Of a DNA stretch of 64,000 bases, positions 53,503 through 62,470 are shown in pieces. A program made the position numbers and the translations under genes. The notes under the pieces are model-generated. The model was not told the DNA's origin. It saw only the letters and a program-made list of their open reading frames with translations, and did not search any database. This stretch comes from Bacteroidia bacterium (GTDB taxonomy: Bacteria > Bacteroidota > Bacteroidia > J057). The stretch covers positions 310,001-374,000 of the forward strand of contig JAWKNO010000003.1 in NCBI GenBank assembly GCA_041391665.1, written 5' to 3'. Each line of letters begins with the position of its first letter. Position 1 is the first letter of the stretch.

Positions 53503-55803
53503 CTAAATCCCAAAATCCTTCCCCATCACATAACTTTTTCCAGCCTTTACTGGTAACTCTGTGAGTTTGTCCTGATAGCGGATCTTGCAGGTGGTGTTGG
53601 TTCGGGAATGGATCGTCAGGGCGGTAACTTCTCCGTTTTCCCATGTCATGTCGAGGGTGTATCCGCCTCTGGCGCGAATGCCGCTGACCGCTCCGCTGCT
53701 CAGGGCTTTGGGCAATGCGGGAAGAAGGTGCAACTCGCCCAGGTGCGACTGTAAAATCATCTCCGTAATCCCTGCCGCCGCTCCAAAATTTCCGTCGATC
53801 TGAAACGGGGGATGTGCATCAAACAGGTTGGGATATGAGCCGCCGCGTGTGTAGCGGAGTTCGTTTTCTGCCGGGCCCAGCAACATGGTGATCATGCGGT
53901 AGGCGTGTTCGCCATCGAGAAACCGTGCCCAAAAGTTGATTTTCCACGCCAGACTCCAGCCCGTGCCATCATCGCCTCTGAATATCAGCGATTGCCTCGC
54001 GGCGTCGAGCAGTTTGGGCGTATCGCGCCAGTTGATTTCGCTGCCGGGATGCACCGCCCACAGATGTGAAACATGGCGGTGGTGATTTTCCGTATCGTCG
54101 ATATCTGCCATCCACTCCTGCAACTGCCCGTGTTTGCCGATCTGGCTGGGCGCGATTTTAGGGATCAGGCTGCTGAGTGTATCGGCAAATGCGGTTTCTT
54201 CTCCCAAAATAGCCGAAGCCTCCACACAATTGCGAAAAAGGGTGCGGATGATCTGGTGATCCATGGATGGGCCCATGACCAGTCCGCCATTTTCGGGAGA
54301 ATTGGAGGGGCCGCTGACGAGAAACCCGGTCGTCGGGTCTTCGGTGAGATAGTCCACAAAAAACTGTGCAGCGCCTTTCATCAACGGATAGGCTTTCCGG
54401 AGAAAATCTTCGTCCTGACCAAAAGCATAATGTTCCCACAAATGCTGACACAACCACGCCCCACCTGTCACCCATATGCCGTGGTTGGCGTGATTAATCG
54501 GGGCTGTTCCCCGCCATATATCGGTATTGTGATGCAGCACCCATCCACGGGCCTGGTAGTGTTTTTGTGCGACGACTTTCCCTGTCCCGGCACATTCTTC
54601 GATAAGCTTAAACAGCGATTCATGGCAATCGGCCAGACCGGTTACTTCTGCCGGCCAGAAGTTCATCTCGGTATTGATATTGGTTGTCCACTTGCTGTCC
54701 CATGGCGGTTTGATCTGGTCATTCCATATTCCCTGAAGATTTGCGGGTTGTGTACCGCTCCGGCTCGAAGCAATCATCAGATAGCGGGAATATTGAACAT
54801 AAAGAGCCAGCAACTGTGGATCTTCGGGCTTCTGCCAGAATTGGTTGAGACGCTCTTCTGTGGGGAGATTTACTCGGTCATTTTCCCCAAAACTGATATC
54901 AAAGCGGTTGAAAAGGTGCTGATAATCATTGATATGCTGTTTTAATAAGGATGCATATTTCTGCTTACGTGTCTGATTGATGATTTCTTCAGTGATTGCG
55001 CCCGGATCACCCGAAACATCGTCGTATCGAACATAGGAAGTGGCTGTGGATAGCTTCATCACCACTTCATCTGCACCTGAAATATTCCACCCGCCTTCGT
55101 CAGACCGTACATTTCCACCCGAAATATGGAGCGCCAGACGGGCAGTCCCGGTAAGTACGCCATCAGTCACATTCACAGTTAAAATCATCCCGTCATCTGT
55201 CGTCGCCAGGCTGTGGTTTTCATGGGGCGAATCCATATTCAGGCGGAAACTGATGGCAGCTTTTTTGTCTGAAGAAAATTTCCCCACCAGCACTTTTGCC
55301 GGAAATGAAGCAAAGTATTCCCGCGAAAAAGTGGTATCTCCCACCTGATAAGAAACCGTTGAAATCGCTTTGCGCAGGTTCAACTCCCGCCGATAAACCG
55401 TGTACCTTTCGTGCCCCGGAAATTCTATAAAAATATCGCCAAATGGCTGGTAGGCTTTTTGCCTGACGGGCTCACCCATAAAATGTGCCATAGCCAGTTC
55501 GTGGGCTTCTGCCTGTTTCCCTTTGTACAGGAGTTCGCGCAACTCCCCGAGGTAAGCAAATGCACTGTCGTGGGCATAACTACGGGGTTCGCCTGTCCAG
55601 AGCGTTTCGTGGTTAAACTGAATATGTTCTTTAAGAGGATTGCCGTAAATCATGGCGCCAAGTGAGCCATTGCCAATGGGGAGAGCTTCCGTCCACTTTT
55701 CCGCAGGTTTATTATAGCGGAGATAGAGGTGGTGGGGCGGTTCGGGTGTCTGGCAGGCAAAAACAACGATTGCCAGGAAGGCGGATAAGAGCAGGTTTTT
55801 CAT
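53503..55803 (-). CDS. GH95 family glycoside hydrolase (alpha-L-fucosidase type), lipoprotein
   Basis: This 766-aa protein has a lipobox (VVFAC, Cys17). The N-terminal beta domain has LYLRYNKPAEKWTEALPIGN and LWTGEPRSYAH. The (alpha/alpha)6 barrel carries TTNINTEMNFWPAEVT (Asn pair of the GH95 site), SGPSNSPENG (general acid Glu) and GTGWSLAWKINFWARF, and the end is a small beta domain. GH95 enzymes remove alpha-1,2-linked L-fucose or L-galactose with inversion. The lipid anchor would place it on the membrane surface. Followed downstream by accessory genes; upstream lie the DUF486 gene and the dehydrogenase. Confidence 0.93.
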   Translation of the reverse strand: MKNLLLSAFLAIVVFACQTPEPPHHLYLRYNKPAEKWTEALPIGNGSLGAMIYGNPLKEHIQFNHETLWTGEPRSYAHDSAFAYLGELRELLYKGKQAEAHELAMAHFMGEPVRQKAYQPFGDIFIEFPGHERYTVYRRELNLRKAISTVSYQVGDTTFSREYFASFPAKVLVGKFSSDKKAAISFRLNMDSPHENHSLATTDDGMILTVNVTDGVLTGTARLALHISGGNVRSDEGGWNISGADEVVMKLSTATSYVRYDDVSGDPGAITEEIINQTRKQKYASLLKQHINDYQHLFNRFDISFGENDRVNLPTEERLNQFWQKPEDPQLLALYVQYSRYLMIASSRSGTQPANLQGIWNDQIKPPWDSKWTTNINTEMNFWPAEVTGLADCHESLFKLIEECAGTGKVVAQKHYQARGWVLHHNTDIWRGTAPINHANHGIWVTGGAWLCQHLWEHYAFGQDEDFLRKAYPLMKGAAQFFVDYLTEDPTTGFLVSGPSNSPENGGLVMGPSMDHQIIRTLFRNCVEASAILGEETAFADTLSSLIPKIAPSQIGKHGQLQEWMADIDDTENHHRHVSHLWAVHPGSEINWRDTPKLLDAARQSLIFRGDDGTGWSLAWKINFWARFLDGEHAYRMITMLLGPAENELRYTRGGSYPNLFDAHPPFQIDGNFGAAAGITEMILQSHLGELHLLPALPKALSSGAVSGIRARGGYTLDMTWENGEVTALTIHSRTNTTCKIRYQDKLTELPVKAGKSYVMGKDFGI

Positions 55804-55826
55804 GGGGGTAAAATAGGGAATTAGTC

Positions 55827-56198
55827 CTATTTCCTGAAAATAAAATATACCGCCAGTACCAGAAAGACAAATCCGATCAGATGATTGGTTTTCAATGTTT
55901 CATTTTTGAAAAACAGCAGCGAAAAAATCACAAACACCACCAGTGTAATCACTTCCTGAATGACTTTCAGTTCGACCAGCGAAAAAGGTCCTCCGTGGTT
56001 CTGATACCCGATCCGGTTTGCCGGAACCTGAAAACAATATTCAAACAAAGCGATTCCCCAACTGATCAGCACAATAGCGACAATGCCCAGTTTGCTGAAC
56101 CACTTCATCTCCGCAAATTTGAGATGGCCGTACCACGCCAGAGTCATAAAGCTGTTGGATAAAATCAGTAGCATGATGGTATAAAATCCTTTGACCAT
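55827..56198 (-). CDS. DUF486 (DMT superfamily) small membrane protein
   Basis: The start at 56198 gives 123 aa (MVKGFYTIMLLILSNSFMT). Four membrane helices are present, with the family hallmarks LAWYGHLKF, SWGIALFEYCFQVPANRIGY and FSLVELKVIQEVITL. DUF486 proteins are half-size relatives of drug/metabolite transporters; the substrate is unknown. It lies 23 bp from the GH95 start on the same strand, so they may share a transcript with this gene first. Confidence 0.9.
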   Translation of the reverse strand: MVKGFYTIMLLILSNSFMTLAWYGHLKFAEMKWFSKLGIVAIVLISWGIALFEYCFQVPANRIGYQNHGGPFSLVELKVIQEVITLVVFVIFSLLFFKNETLKTNHLIGFVFLVLAVYFIFRK

Positions 56199-56293
56199 AG
56201 GGTTATTTTTCCGCCAATTTAACAAACGATTGGTTTGATTTATATTTTGAATGTGTGGCTCATGGGTGTAGATTGGTGCGATTAAAAATTTCT

Positions 56294-57316
56294 ATGAAAA
56301 CCATCATTCTCAACAAACCTGGCGACTTTTCGCTAATACAGACAGAGCTGGACCCTACCCTCGCCGCTGGCGAGACGCTGCTGAAAATCCACCGCGTAGG
56401 TATCTGCGGCACAGACCTTCACGCTTTTGCGGGCAACCAGCCTTTTTTCTCCTACCCCCGTATTCTTGGCCACGAACTCGGTGTCGAGGTAGTCTCGGTC
56501 GCGCCTGACGTACAAAATGTAAAACCCGGAGATCGCTGCTCCGTCGAACCCTACCGGAATACTACGTCAGACCAGGCAGTGCGCAGAGGAAAAACCAACT
56601 GCGGGGAAAACCTTTCAGTACTGGGTGTTCACGAAGACGGCGGTATGCGGGAGTTTATTCGTTTTCCGGCAAAATATCTTCACAAGTCTGCCATTCTTTC
56701 CTATGATCAACTTGCGCTTGTCGAAACACTTGGCATCGGTTGTCATGCAGTCAACCGCGCCCGGGTGGGGAAAGACGACCTGGTTCTCGTCATCGGCGCA
56801 GGCCCCATCGGGTTGGGAACGATCCAGTTTGCCAAAGCTGCCGGCGCACAGGTTGTGGTCATGGATATGAATAACGACCGGCTGGATTTCTGCTCCGCGC
56901 AGATGGGCGTTTCGGGCACAGTCAACCCCTCGGAAGGCGATGCCGAAAAGCTGATTCGCAGTCAGTTTGGCGGCGATTTGCCTACGGTTGTGTTTGACGC
57001 TACGGGCAACCGGCATTCGATGGCGAAGGCGATAGAGTATGTGGCTTTTGGGGGAATCGTAGTGTTTATCGGGCTTTATATTGGCGACTATACTTTCCAC
57101 GACCCCTATTTCCACCGCAAGGAAATCACCCTTATGGCCAGCCGCAACAGCCAGAGCCATGAGTTTGTACAGATTATAGACATGATCGAAAGGGGGCAGA
57201 TCAATACCGCTCCGTGGATTACCCACAGGGCAGATATGACCGAAATGATCGGCGTATTTCCCGACTGGACCAATCCCCAAAATAAAGTCATCAAAGCTGT
57301 GCTGGAGGTTTGCTAA
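56294..57316 (+). CDS. Zinc-type alcohol/polyol dehydrogenase, structural zinc site missing
   Basis: The start at ATG 56294 gives 340 aa. The MDR layout is complete: GICGTDLHAFAG (catalytic zinc Cys), ILGHELGVEV (His-Glu), VLVIGAGPIGLGTIQFAKAAGAQ (NAD-binding Rossmann) and VFDATGNRHSM. The loop that normally holds four Cys for the structural zinc reads YRNTTSDQAVRRGKTNCGEN, with only one Cys. Related enzymes oxidise L-galactonate, threonine or sugar alcohols; the nearby GH95 and mutarotase suggest a deoxysugar substrate. Its 3' end leads into a tandem repeat. Confidence 0.88.
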   Translation: MKTIILNKPGDFSLIQTELDPTLAAGETLLKIHRVGICGTDLHAFAGNQPFFSYPRILGHELGVEVVSVAPDVQNVKPGDRCSVEPYRNTTSDQAVRRGKTNCGENLSVLGVHEDGGMREFIRFPAKYLHKSAILSYDQLALVETLGIGCHAVNRARVGKDDLVLVIGAGPIGLGTIQFAKAAGAQVVVMDMNNDRLDFCSAQMGVSGTVNPSEGDAEKLIRSQFGGDLPTVVFDATGNRHSMAKAIEYVAFGGIVVFIGLYIGDYTFHDPYFHRKEITLMASRNSQSHEFVQIIDMIERGQINTAPWITHRADMTEMIGVFPDWTNPQNKVIKAVLEVC

Positions 57317-57330
57317 CAGCAAAAAAAACG

Positions 57331-57797
57331 CTGCGTTAAAAATTAGGGCAGCGATCTTCGATCAAAATTTATATAGTTCACGCAAAGTACGCGAAGGAAT
57401 CGCGAAGTAGCGCAAAGGGTATTTTATAAAAGGGTAATCTCTGTGTTCCTCTGCGTGGTACTTTGCGAAAATCTGCGTTAAAAATTATGTCAGCGATCTA
57501 TGATCAAAATTTATATAGTTCACGCAAAGTACGCGAAGGAATCGCGAAGTAACGCAAAGGGTATTTAATAAAAGGGCAATCTCTGTGTTCCTCTGCGTGG
57601 TACTTTGCGAAAATCTGCGTTAAAAATTATGTCAGCGATCTTCGATCAAAATTTATATAGTTCACGCAAAGTACGCGAAGGAATCGCGAAGTAACGCAAA
57701 GGGTATTTAATAAAAGGGTAATCTCTGTGTTCCTCTGCGTGGTACTTTGCGAAACTCTGCGTTAAAAATTATGTCAGCGATCTTCGATCAAAATTTG
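57331..57797. repeat. 142-bp tandem repeat, 3.3 copies
   Basis: Units run 57331-57472, 57473-57614, 57615-57756 and a partial one 57757-57797; the period is exactly 142 bp. Each full unit holds an inverted pair CGCAAAGTAC / GTACTTTGCG (in unit 1 at 57381-57390 and 57458-57467) that can fold into a long imperfect hairpin, with CGCG-rich arms next to it. Units 2 and 3 are nearly identical, unit 1 slightly diverged. The last copy ends 12 bp before the mutarotase start, so the array is in its leader. Confidence 0.95.
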
Positions 57798-57809
57798 GGG
57801 GTATATGTT

Positions 57810-58151
57810 ATGAAAAGATATTGCAAAACACTCAGCCTCAGACCCGACGACAATCTGATACAGGCTTATAAATCTGCGCATGCACCAGGGAAAGTATGGC
57901 CCGAAATCACAGAAGGCATGCGCCAGGTCGGAATTCTCGATATGGAAATCTATCTGTTAGGGCATCAGCTTTTTATGATTATGGAGACCGTGGACGAGTT
58001 TGAACACGACAAAGCAATGACCAGGCTTGGGACTTTACCGCGACAATCGGAATGGGAGGCGCATATGGCGCAGTTTCAAAATACCACAGAAGAAGCGTCG
58101 GCAGATGAAAAGTGGCAAATAATGGAACGAATCTTCAAGATGGACAAGTAA
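57810..58151 (+). CDS. rhaM: L-rhamnose mutarotase family protein
   Basis: The start at ATG 57810 gives 113 aa. The frame extends upstream into the tandem repeat, which is not coding. Family features: MKRYCKTLSLRPDDNL, YKSAHAPGKVWPEIT, ILDMEIYLLGHQLFMIMET and RQSEWEAHMAQFQ. The conserved His (in SAHAPGKVW) and the Trp/Glu residues of the active site are present. The family interconverts alpha and beta anomers of L-rhamnose, and related members L-fucose. It sits between a sugar dehydrogenase and the second PSD1 gene. Confidence 0.92.
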   Translation: MKRYCKTLSLRPDDNLIQAYKSAHAPGKVWPEITEGMRQVGILDMEIYLLGHQLFMIMETVDEFEHDKAMTRLGTLPRQSEWEAHMAQFQNTTEEASADEKWQIMERIFKMDK

Positions 58152-58201
58152 GTTGCGAATCTGGCCGATCATCATTAACTTTTCACAGGAAACTACTACC
58201 T

Positions 58202-60976
58202 ATGAGCCGAAAAAATATTACCTATCTCTCCATCGGGATTGTGCTGTTGGCAGCTCTGGCTATTAATGTTCTCCTTTTCGGGAAAAAGAAGGTCGATTTT
58301 AATACAGAAATACGCCCGATTCTCAACGGTAAATGTATGCGCTGCCACGGCGGAGTAAGGCAGCAGGGAGAATTAAGCCTGCTTTTTCGCGCTGAAGCAT
58401 TGAAAGCCGGAAAGTCTGGCAACCCGGCGATTGTACCTGGCTCTCCCGAAAAAAGCGAAATCCTCAAACGCATCCGCCACCACGATCCGGAGGAGCGTAT
58501 GCCGCTCGACATGGAGCCGCTGACTGAGGTAGAAATTGACCGCATCACCCAATGGATTAAAGAAGGCGCAGAATGGGAAGATCATTGGGCATATGTAGCG
58601 CCCAAACAGCCAAAAATCCCCTCCGTAAGCCAGAAAAGCTGGATAAAAAACCCCGTGGATCGGTTTGTGCTCGCGCGTTTGGAAAAAGAAGGACTGAAAC
58701 CGGCAAGCGAAGCTGATAAAGCGGTGCTGCTCCGCCGTGTCAGCCTGGATCTGACAGGGCTTCCGCCTACACTGGAAGAACTGGAGGATTTTGAAAAAGA
58801 CCATTCCCCCCAAGCCTACGAAAAAGTAGTAGACCGACTCCTGGCTTCTGAACATTTTGGCGAACGATGGGCCGCCATGTGGCTCGACCTCGCCCGGTAT
58901 GCAGACTCTCAGGGATACGAAAAAGATCCTTACCGCAATATCTGGAAATACCGGGACTGGGTGATTCGTGCAATAAATGAAAATATGCCTTTTGACCAAT
59001 TTACCCGCGAACAACTGGCAGGAGATTTATTGCCCAACCCCTCGGAAGACCAGCTGATTGCCACGGCTTTCCACCGCAATACCATGAACAATACCGAAGG
59101 AGGAACCGAAGACCAGGAGTACCGCATCGCCGCGGTCATTGACCGGGTGAATACCACTTGGACCGTCTGGCAGGGTACCACCATGGAATGTGTACAGTGT
59201 CACAGCCATCCCTACGATCCTTTCCGCCAGGAGGATTATTACCGGTTTATGGCCTTTTTTAATAATGCACAGGATGCTGACCTGGACGCCGAGTTTCCGG
59301 TCCTTGAGACTTTTTCTCCTGAAAATGACTCTGCCGTAAGAGAGGTGATCGGGTGGATAAATGAAAAATACGCACAGGGCGCCATCGATACTTCTCTCGA
59401 TCTGGTATCTCAGATTAAAACGGCCATTCGACCCCGAATGCTTCCATGGGACTGCGATGATTTCAACGATGTAGAAATCAACTCAGACAAATCCGCAGAT
59501 AACTGGGCGCGTTTGCCCAAAAATATTCCTGGAAAAATATTCTTCCTGAAGTATGAGAATATTGACCTGACTGATCTTCAAAGTTTTTCTTTCCGCTACA
59601 CCTGCAACGGAGATAAAGGCCGGATGGAAGTGCGCATGGACGAACCTGACGGCCCGCTGGTTGCCGGCATGAATCTCAAACCTACCCCCAAAGGCCGTGA
59701 AGAAACGACAATTCCGCGTACTGCCGGAGAAGGTGTCCACGATATTTATGTTCATCTTGTCAATACTCATGCCGAGCAGAGCGATCCCGACGGGCTGCTG
59801 CGGGTCTTTGAGATGAGGATGAATTATGAGGGCGTTTCACCACCTGATCCGGAACTGATCGCCTGGCAGGATAGCTTACTGAGGCTTCGGCGAAAAGCGG
59901 TACAGACACCTGTGATTAAGTCCCGCACAAAAGGTAACCTCCGGAATACGCATGTATTTACCCGGGGCAACTGGCTGGTCCCGGCAGATGAGGTTTCGGC
60001 AGCTGTGCCGGGTTCTCTCCCACAGTTGTCGCCGGAGGTTGTTGCCAGCCGACTGGCTGTAGCTGACTGGCTTGTAAGCCCCGAAAACCCGCTTACCGCA
60101 AGGGTAGCGGTCAACCGGTACTGGGAGCAGTTGTTTGGAAGGGGCATTGTCGAAACACCGGAAGACTTTGGTACACAAGGCATTCCCCCTTCCCACCCTG
60201 AACTGCTCGACTGGCTGGCACTGCACTTTTCAGGCGAACTGAACTGGAATGTTAAAGAGTTGATAAAAACGATCGCAATGTCTGCGACCTATCGGCAAAG
60301 CGCAAAAGCCAGCGATAAAGTATTGGCATTTGATCCGCAGAACCGACTTTGGGGGCGGGGACCCAGAATCAGGCTTTCTGCCGAGCAGACCCGCGACCAG
60401 GCATTGGCAGTAAGCGGTTTGCTGAGTCGTAAAATGTATGGTCCATCTGTCATGCCCGACCAACCCGAGGGAATCTGGCAAGTGGTCTATAGTGGGGAAA
60501 AATGGGTAACGAGTGAGGGCGAAGACAAATACCGAAGGGCGATTTATACCCATTGGCGGCGCACTAGTCCCTATCCGTCCATGGTTACGTTTGATACACC
60601 CAGCAGAGAATTTTGCGTTTCCCGAAGGATCAGTACCAATACGCCGCTACAGGCGCTGGTAATGCTGAATGACCCGGTATATTTGGAAGCGGCGGCAGCA
60701 CTTGCCCAGAGAATGCGTGAAAAATCCGCTGATCCGGAATCGCAGATCAGGGAAGGGTACCGCATGGCTCTTCTGCGCGAACCCAATACCCTAGCGGTAA
60801 ATGCACTGATGACGCTTTATGCAGAAGCCAGCAAGCAGGAAAGAAGTTCGGAAAAAAATACCGCCAGTTCTGTTTTAAAAGTTTCGGATATGCCGGAAAA
60901 TAATAAAGATCTGGCAGCGCTGACCGTAGTCGCCAATGCCATTCTGAATCTGGATAGTTTTATCATGAAAGAATAA
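58202..60976 (+). CDS. PSD1 protein: cytochrome c-like, DUF1549 and DUF1553 (copy 2)
   Basis: The start at ATG 58202 gives 924 aa (MSRKNITYLSIGIVLLAALA); a longer frame has no signal. A membrane helix (about 7-26) replaces the lipobox of copy 1. Domains and motifs match copy 1: CMRCH (Cys45-His49), DUF1549 with CVQCHSHPYDPF, and DUF1553 with RVAVNRYWEQLFGRGIV and FCVSRRISTNTPLQAL. The middle part (about 400-590) is the most divergent. Function as for copy 1: periplasmic, probably redox-linked, not established. The DUF1501 partner starts 5 bp later. Confidence 0.92.
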   Translation: MSRKNITYLSIGIVLLAALAINVLLFGKKKVDFNTEIRPILNGKCMRCHGGVRQQGELSLLFRAEALKAGKSGNPAIVPGSPEKSEILKRIRHHDPEERMPLDMEPLTEVEIDRITQWIKEGAEWEDHWAYVAPKQPKIPSVSQKSWIKNPVDRFVLARLEKEGLKPASEADKAVLLRRVSLDLTGLPPTLEELEDFEKDHSPQAYEKVVDRLLASEHFGERWAAMWLDLARYADSQGYEKDPYRNIWKYRDWVIRAINENMPFDQFTREQLAGDLLPNPSEDQLIATAFHRNTMNNTEGGTEDQEYRIAAVIDRVNTTWTVWQGTTMECVQCHSHPYDPFRQEDYYRFMAFFNNAQDADLDAEFPVLETFSPENDSAVREVIGWINEKYAQGAIDTSLDLVSQIKTAIRPRMLPWDCDDFNDVEINSDKSADNWARLPKNIPGKIFFLKYENIDLTDLQSFSFRYTCNGDKGRMEVRMDEPDGPLVAGMNLKPTPKGREETTIPRTAGEGVHDIYVHLVNTHAEQSDPDGLLRVFEMRMNYEGVSPPDPELIAWQDSLLRLRRKAVQTPVIKSRTKGNLRNTHVFTRGNWLVPADEVSAAVPGSLPQLSPEVVASRLAVADWLVSPENPLTARVAVNRYWEQLFGRGIVETPEDFGTQGIPPSHPELLDWLALHFSGELNWNVKELIKTIAMSATYRQSAKASDKVLAFDPQNRLWGRGPRIRLSAEQTRDQALAVSGLLSRKMYGPSVMPDQPEGIWQVVYSGEKWVTSEGEDKYRRAIYTHWRRTSPYPSMVTFDTPSREFCVSRRISTNTPLQALVMLNDPVYLEAAAALAQRMREKSADPESQIREGYRMALLREPNTLAVNALMTLYAEASKQERSSEKNTASSVLKVSDMPENNKDLAALTVVANAILNLDSFIMKE

Positions 60977-60981
60977 ATCCT

Positions 60982-62469
60982 ATGGATCTCCAACAGGAAT
61001 ATGAATATCGCCATCTCGAATGGCAGACCCGCCGCCATTTTCTCAAAACCTGTACACTGGGTATGGGAGCGATGGCATTGGGCAGTTTACTGGGGGGTTG
61101 TGGTTCTGACGTGGAAAAAGCAGTCGCTGCACTTTCCCGGGACATGACCAATCCGATGATGCCGCAAATCAGCCATTTTGCCGGTAAAGCCAAAAGGGTG
61201 ATCTATATGCATATGGCGGGTTCTCCTTCTCAATTGGAATTGTTTGATTACAAACCGCTTTTGCAGAAATATGACGGCAAAGACTGTCCGCAGGAATTGC
61301 TGGAAGGCAAAACCTTTGCCTTTATTCAGGGCGTGCCCAAAATGCTGGGGCCACAGGCTGCTTTTGCCCAACACGGGCAATCAGGCGCATGGGTTTCTGA
61401 GCGGTTACCGCATTTTTCAGGGGTAGTAGATGATGTCGCTTTTTTGAAGGCTATGCATACAGATCAGTTTAACCATGCTCCCGCGCAGTTGCTCCTGCAG
61501 ACTGGCAGTGCACGTCTGGGAAGGCCAAGCATGGGATCCTGGGTAACGTATGGCCTCGGCACCGAAAATCAGGATCTCCCGGGTTTTGTCGTTCTGGTCT
61601 CAGGCGGGAAAGTTCCCAGTGCAGGCAAAAGCGTATGGGGCAGTGGGTTTTTGCCCACAGTCTATCAGGGGGTGCAGTGCCGGTCGGAAGGTGACCCGGT
61701 TTTGTACCTGTCTGATCCCGAAGGGATGTCGCGCGACCTGCGAAAGAAATCTATTGAGGCTATTAACCAGATCAACAAAAGCCAGTATGATGAATTTCAT
61801 GACCCGGAAATTCTGACGCGGATATCTCAATACGAAATGGCTTTTAATATGCAGGTTTCGGTTCCGGAGGTCATGGATATTTCCAAAGAACCTGCCTACA
61901 TCCACGAAATGTATGGAACCAAGCCCGGGCAGGCTGCATTCGCCAATAATTGTCTGCTGGCGCGAAGACTGGTCGAGCAAGGAGTACGGTTTGTGCAGCT
62001 TTATCACTGGGGTTGGGATACTCATGGCAATGTCGAACACGACTCTCTGCATCACGGGTTTGTAGAGCGATGCAAAGACGTGGACCAGCCCATGACTGCA
62101 TTGATCAATGACCTTAAGCAGCGCGGCTTACTGGATGAAACGCTCATTATCTGGGGGGGAGAATTTGGCCGTACGCCGATGTGGGAAAACCGTGGCGGAA
62201 AAGTAGCGCCATTTAAAGGGCGCGACCACCACAATGAAGCATTTACGATGTGGATGGCGGGAGGCGGTGTGAAACCGGGCATAACATACGGAGAAACCGA
62301 TGATATTGGTTATTACGGCGTCAAAGACAAGGTGCATGTCCACGATCTGCAGGCCACGATCCTTCACCTGCTGGGTATGGATCACGAAAAGCTGACCTAT
62401 CACTATCAGGGAAGAGATTTTCGGCTTACAGATGTTGCGGGCAAGCTGATGCGGGACCTGGTAGGATAA
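60982..62469 (+). CDS. DUF1501 family protein with Tat leader (copy 2)
   Basis: This 495-aa paralogue of the gene at 11179-12663 has a twin-arginine leader TRRHFLKTCTLGMGAMALGS. It has HMAGSPSQLELFD, KSVWGSGFLPTVYQGVQ, the intact YHWGWDTHGN metal region, WGGEFGRTPMWENRG and GRDHHNEAFTMWMAGGGVK. The length and order are the same as in copy 1, so the two PSD1-DUF1501 pairs derive from duplication or repeated acquisition. The stop lies 1 bp from the stop of convergent recG. Confidence 0.93.
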   Translation: MDLQQEYEYRHLEWQTRRHFLKTCTLGMGAMALGSLLGGCGSDVEKAVAALSRDMTNPMMPQISHFAGKAKRVIYMHMAGSPSQLELFDYKPLLQKYDGKDCPQELLEGKTFAFIQGVPKMLGPQAAFAQHGQSGAWVSERLPHFSGVVDDVAFLKAMHTDQFNHAPAQLLLQTGSARLGRPSMGSWVTYGLGTENQDLPGFVVLVSGGKVPSAGKSVWGSGFLPTVYQGVQCRSEGDPVLYLSDPEGMSRDLRKKSIEAINQINKSQYDEFHDPEILTRISQYEMAFNMQVSVPEVMDISKEPAYIHEMYGTKPGQAAFANNCLLARRLVEQGVRFVQLYHWGWDTHGNVEHDSLHHGFVERCKDVDQPMTALINDLKQRGLLDETLIIWGGEFGRTPMWENRGGKVAPFKGRDHHNEAFTMWMAGGGVKPGITYGETDDIGYYGVKDKVHVHDLQATILHLLGMDHEKLTYHYQGRDFRLTDVAGKLMRDLVG

Positions 62470-62470
62470 A

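Noticed and set aside
57331..57797. CRISPR array or origin iterons
   Set aside because: 142-bp units with no unique spacers, no replication genes nearby; better explained as a tandem duplication of an intergenic hairpin repeat.
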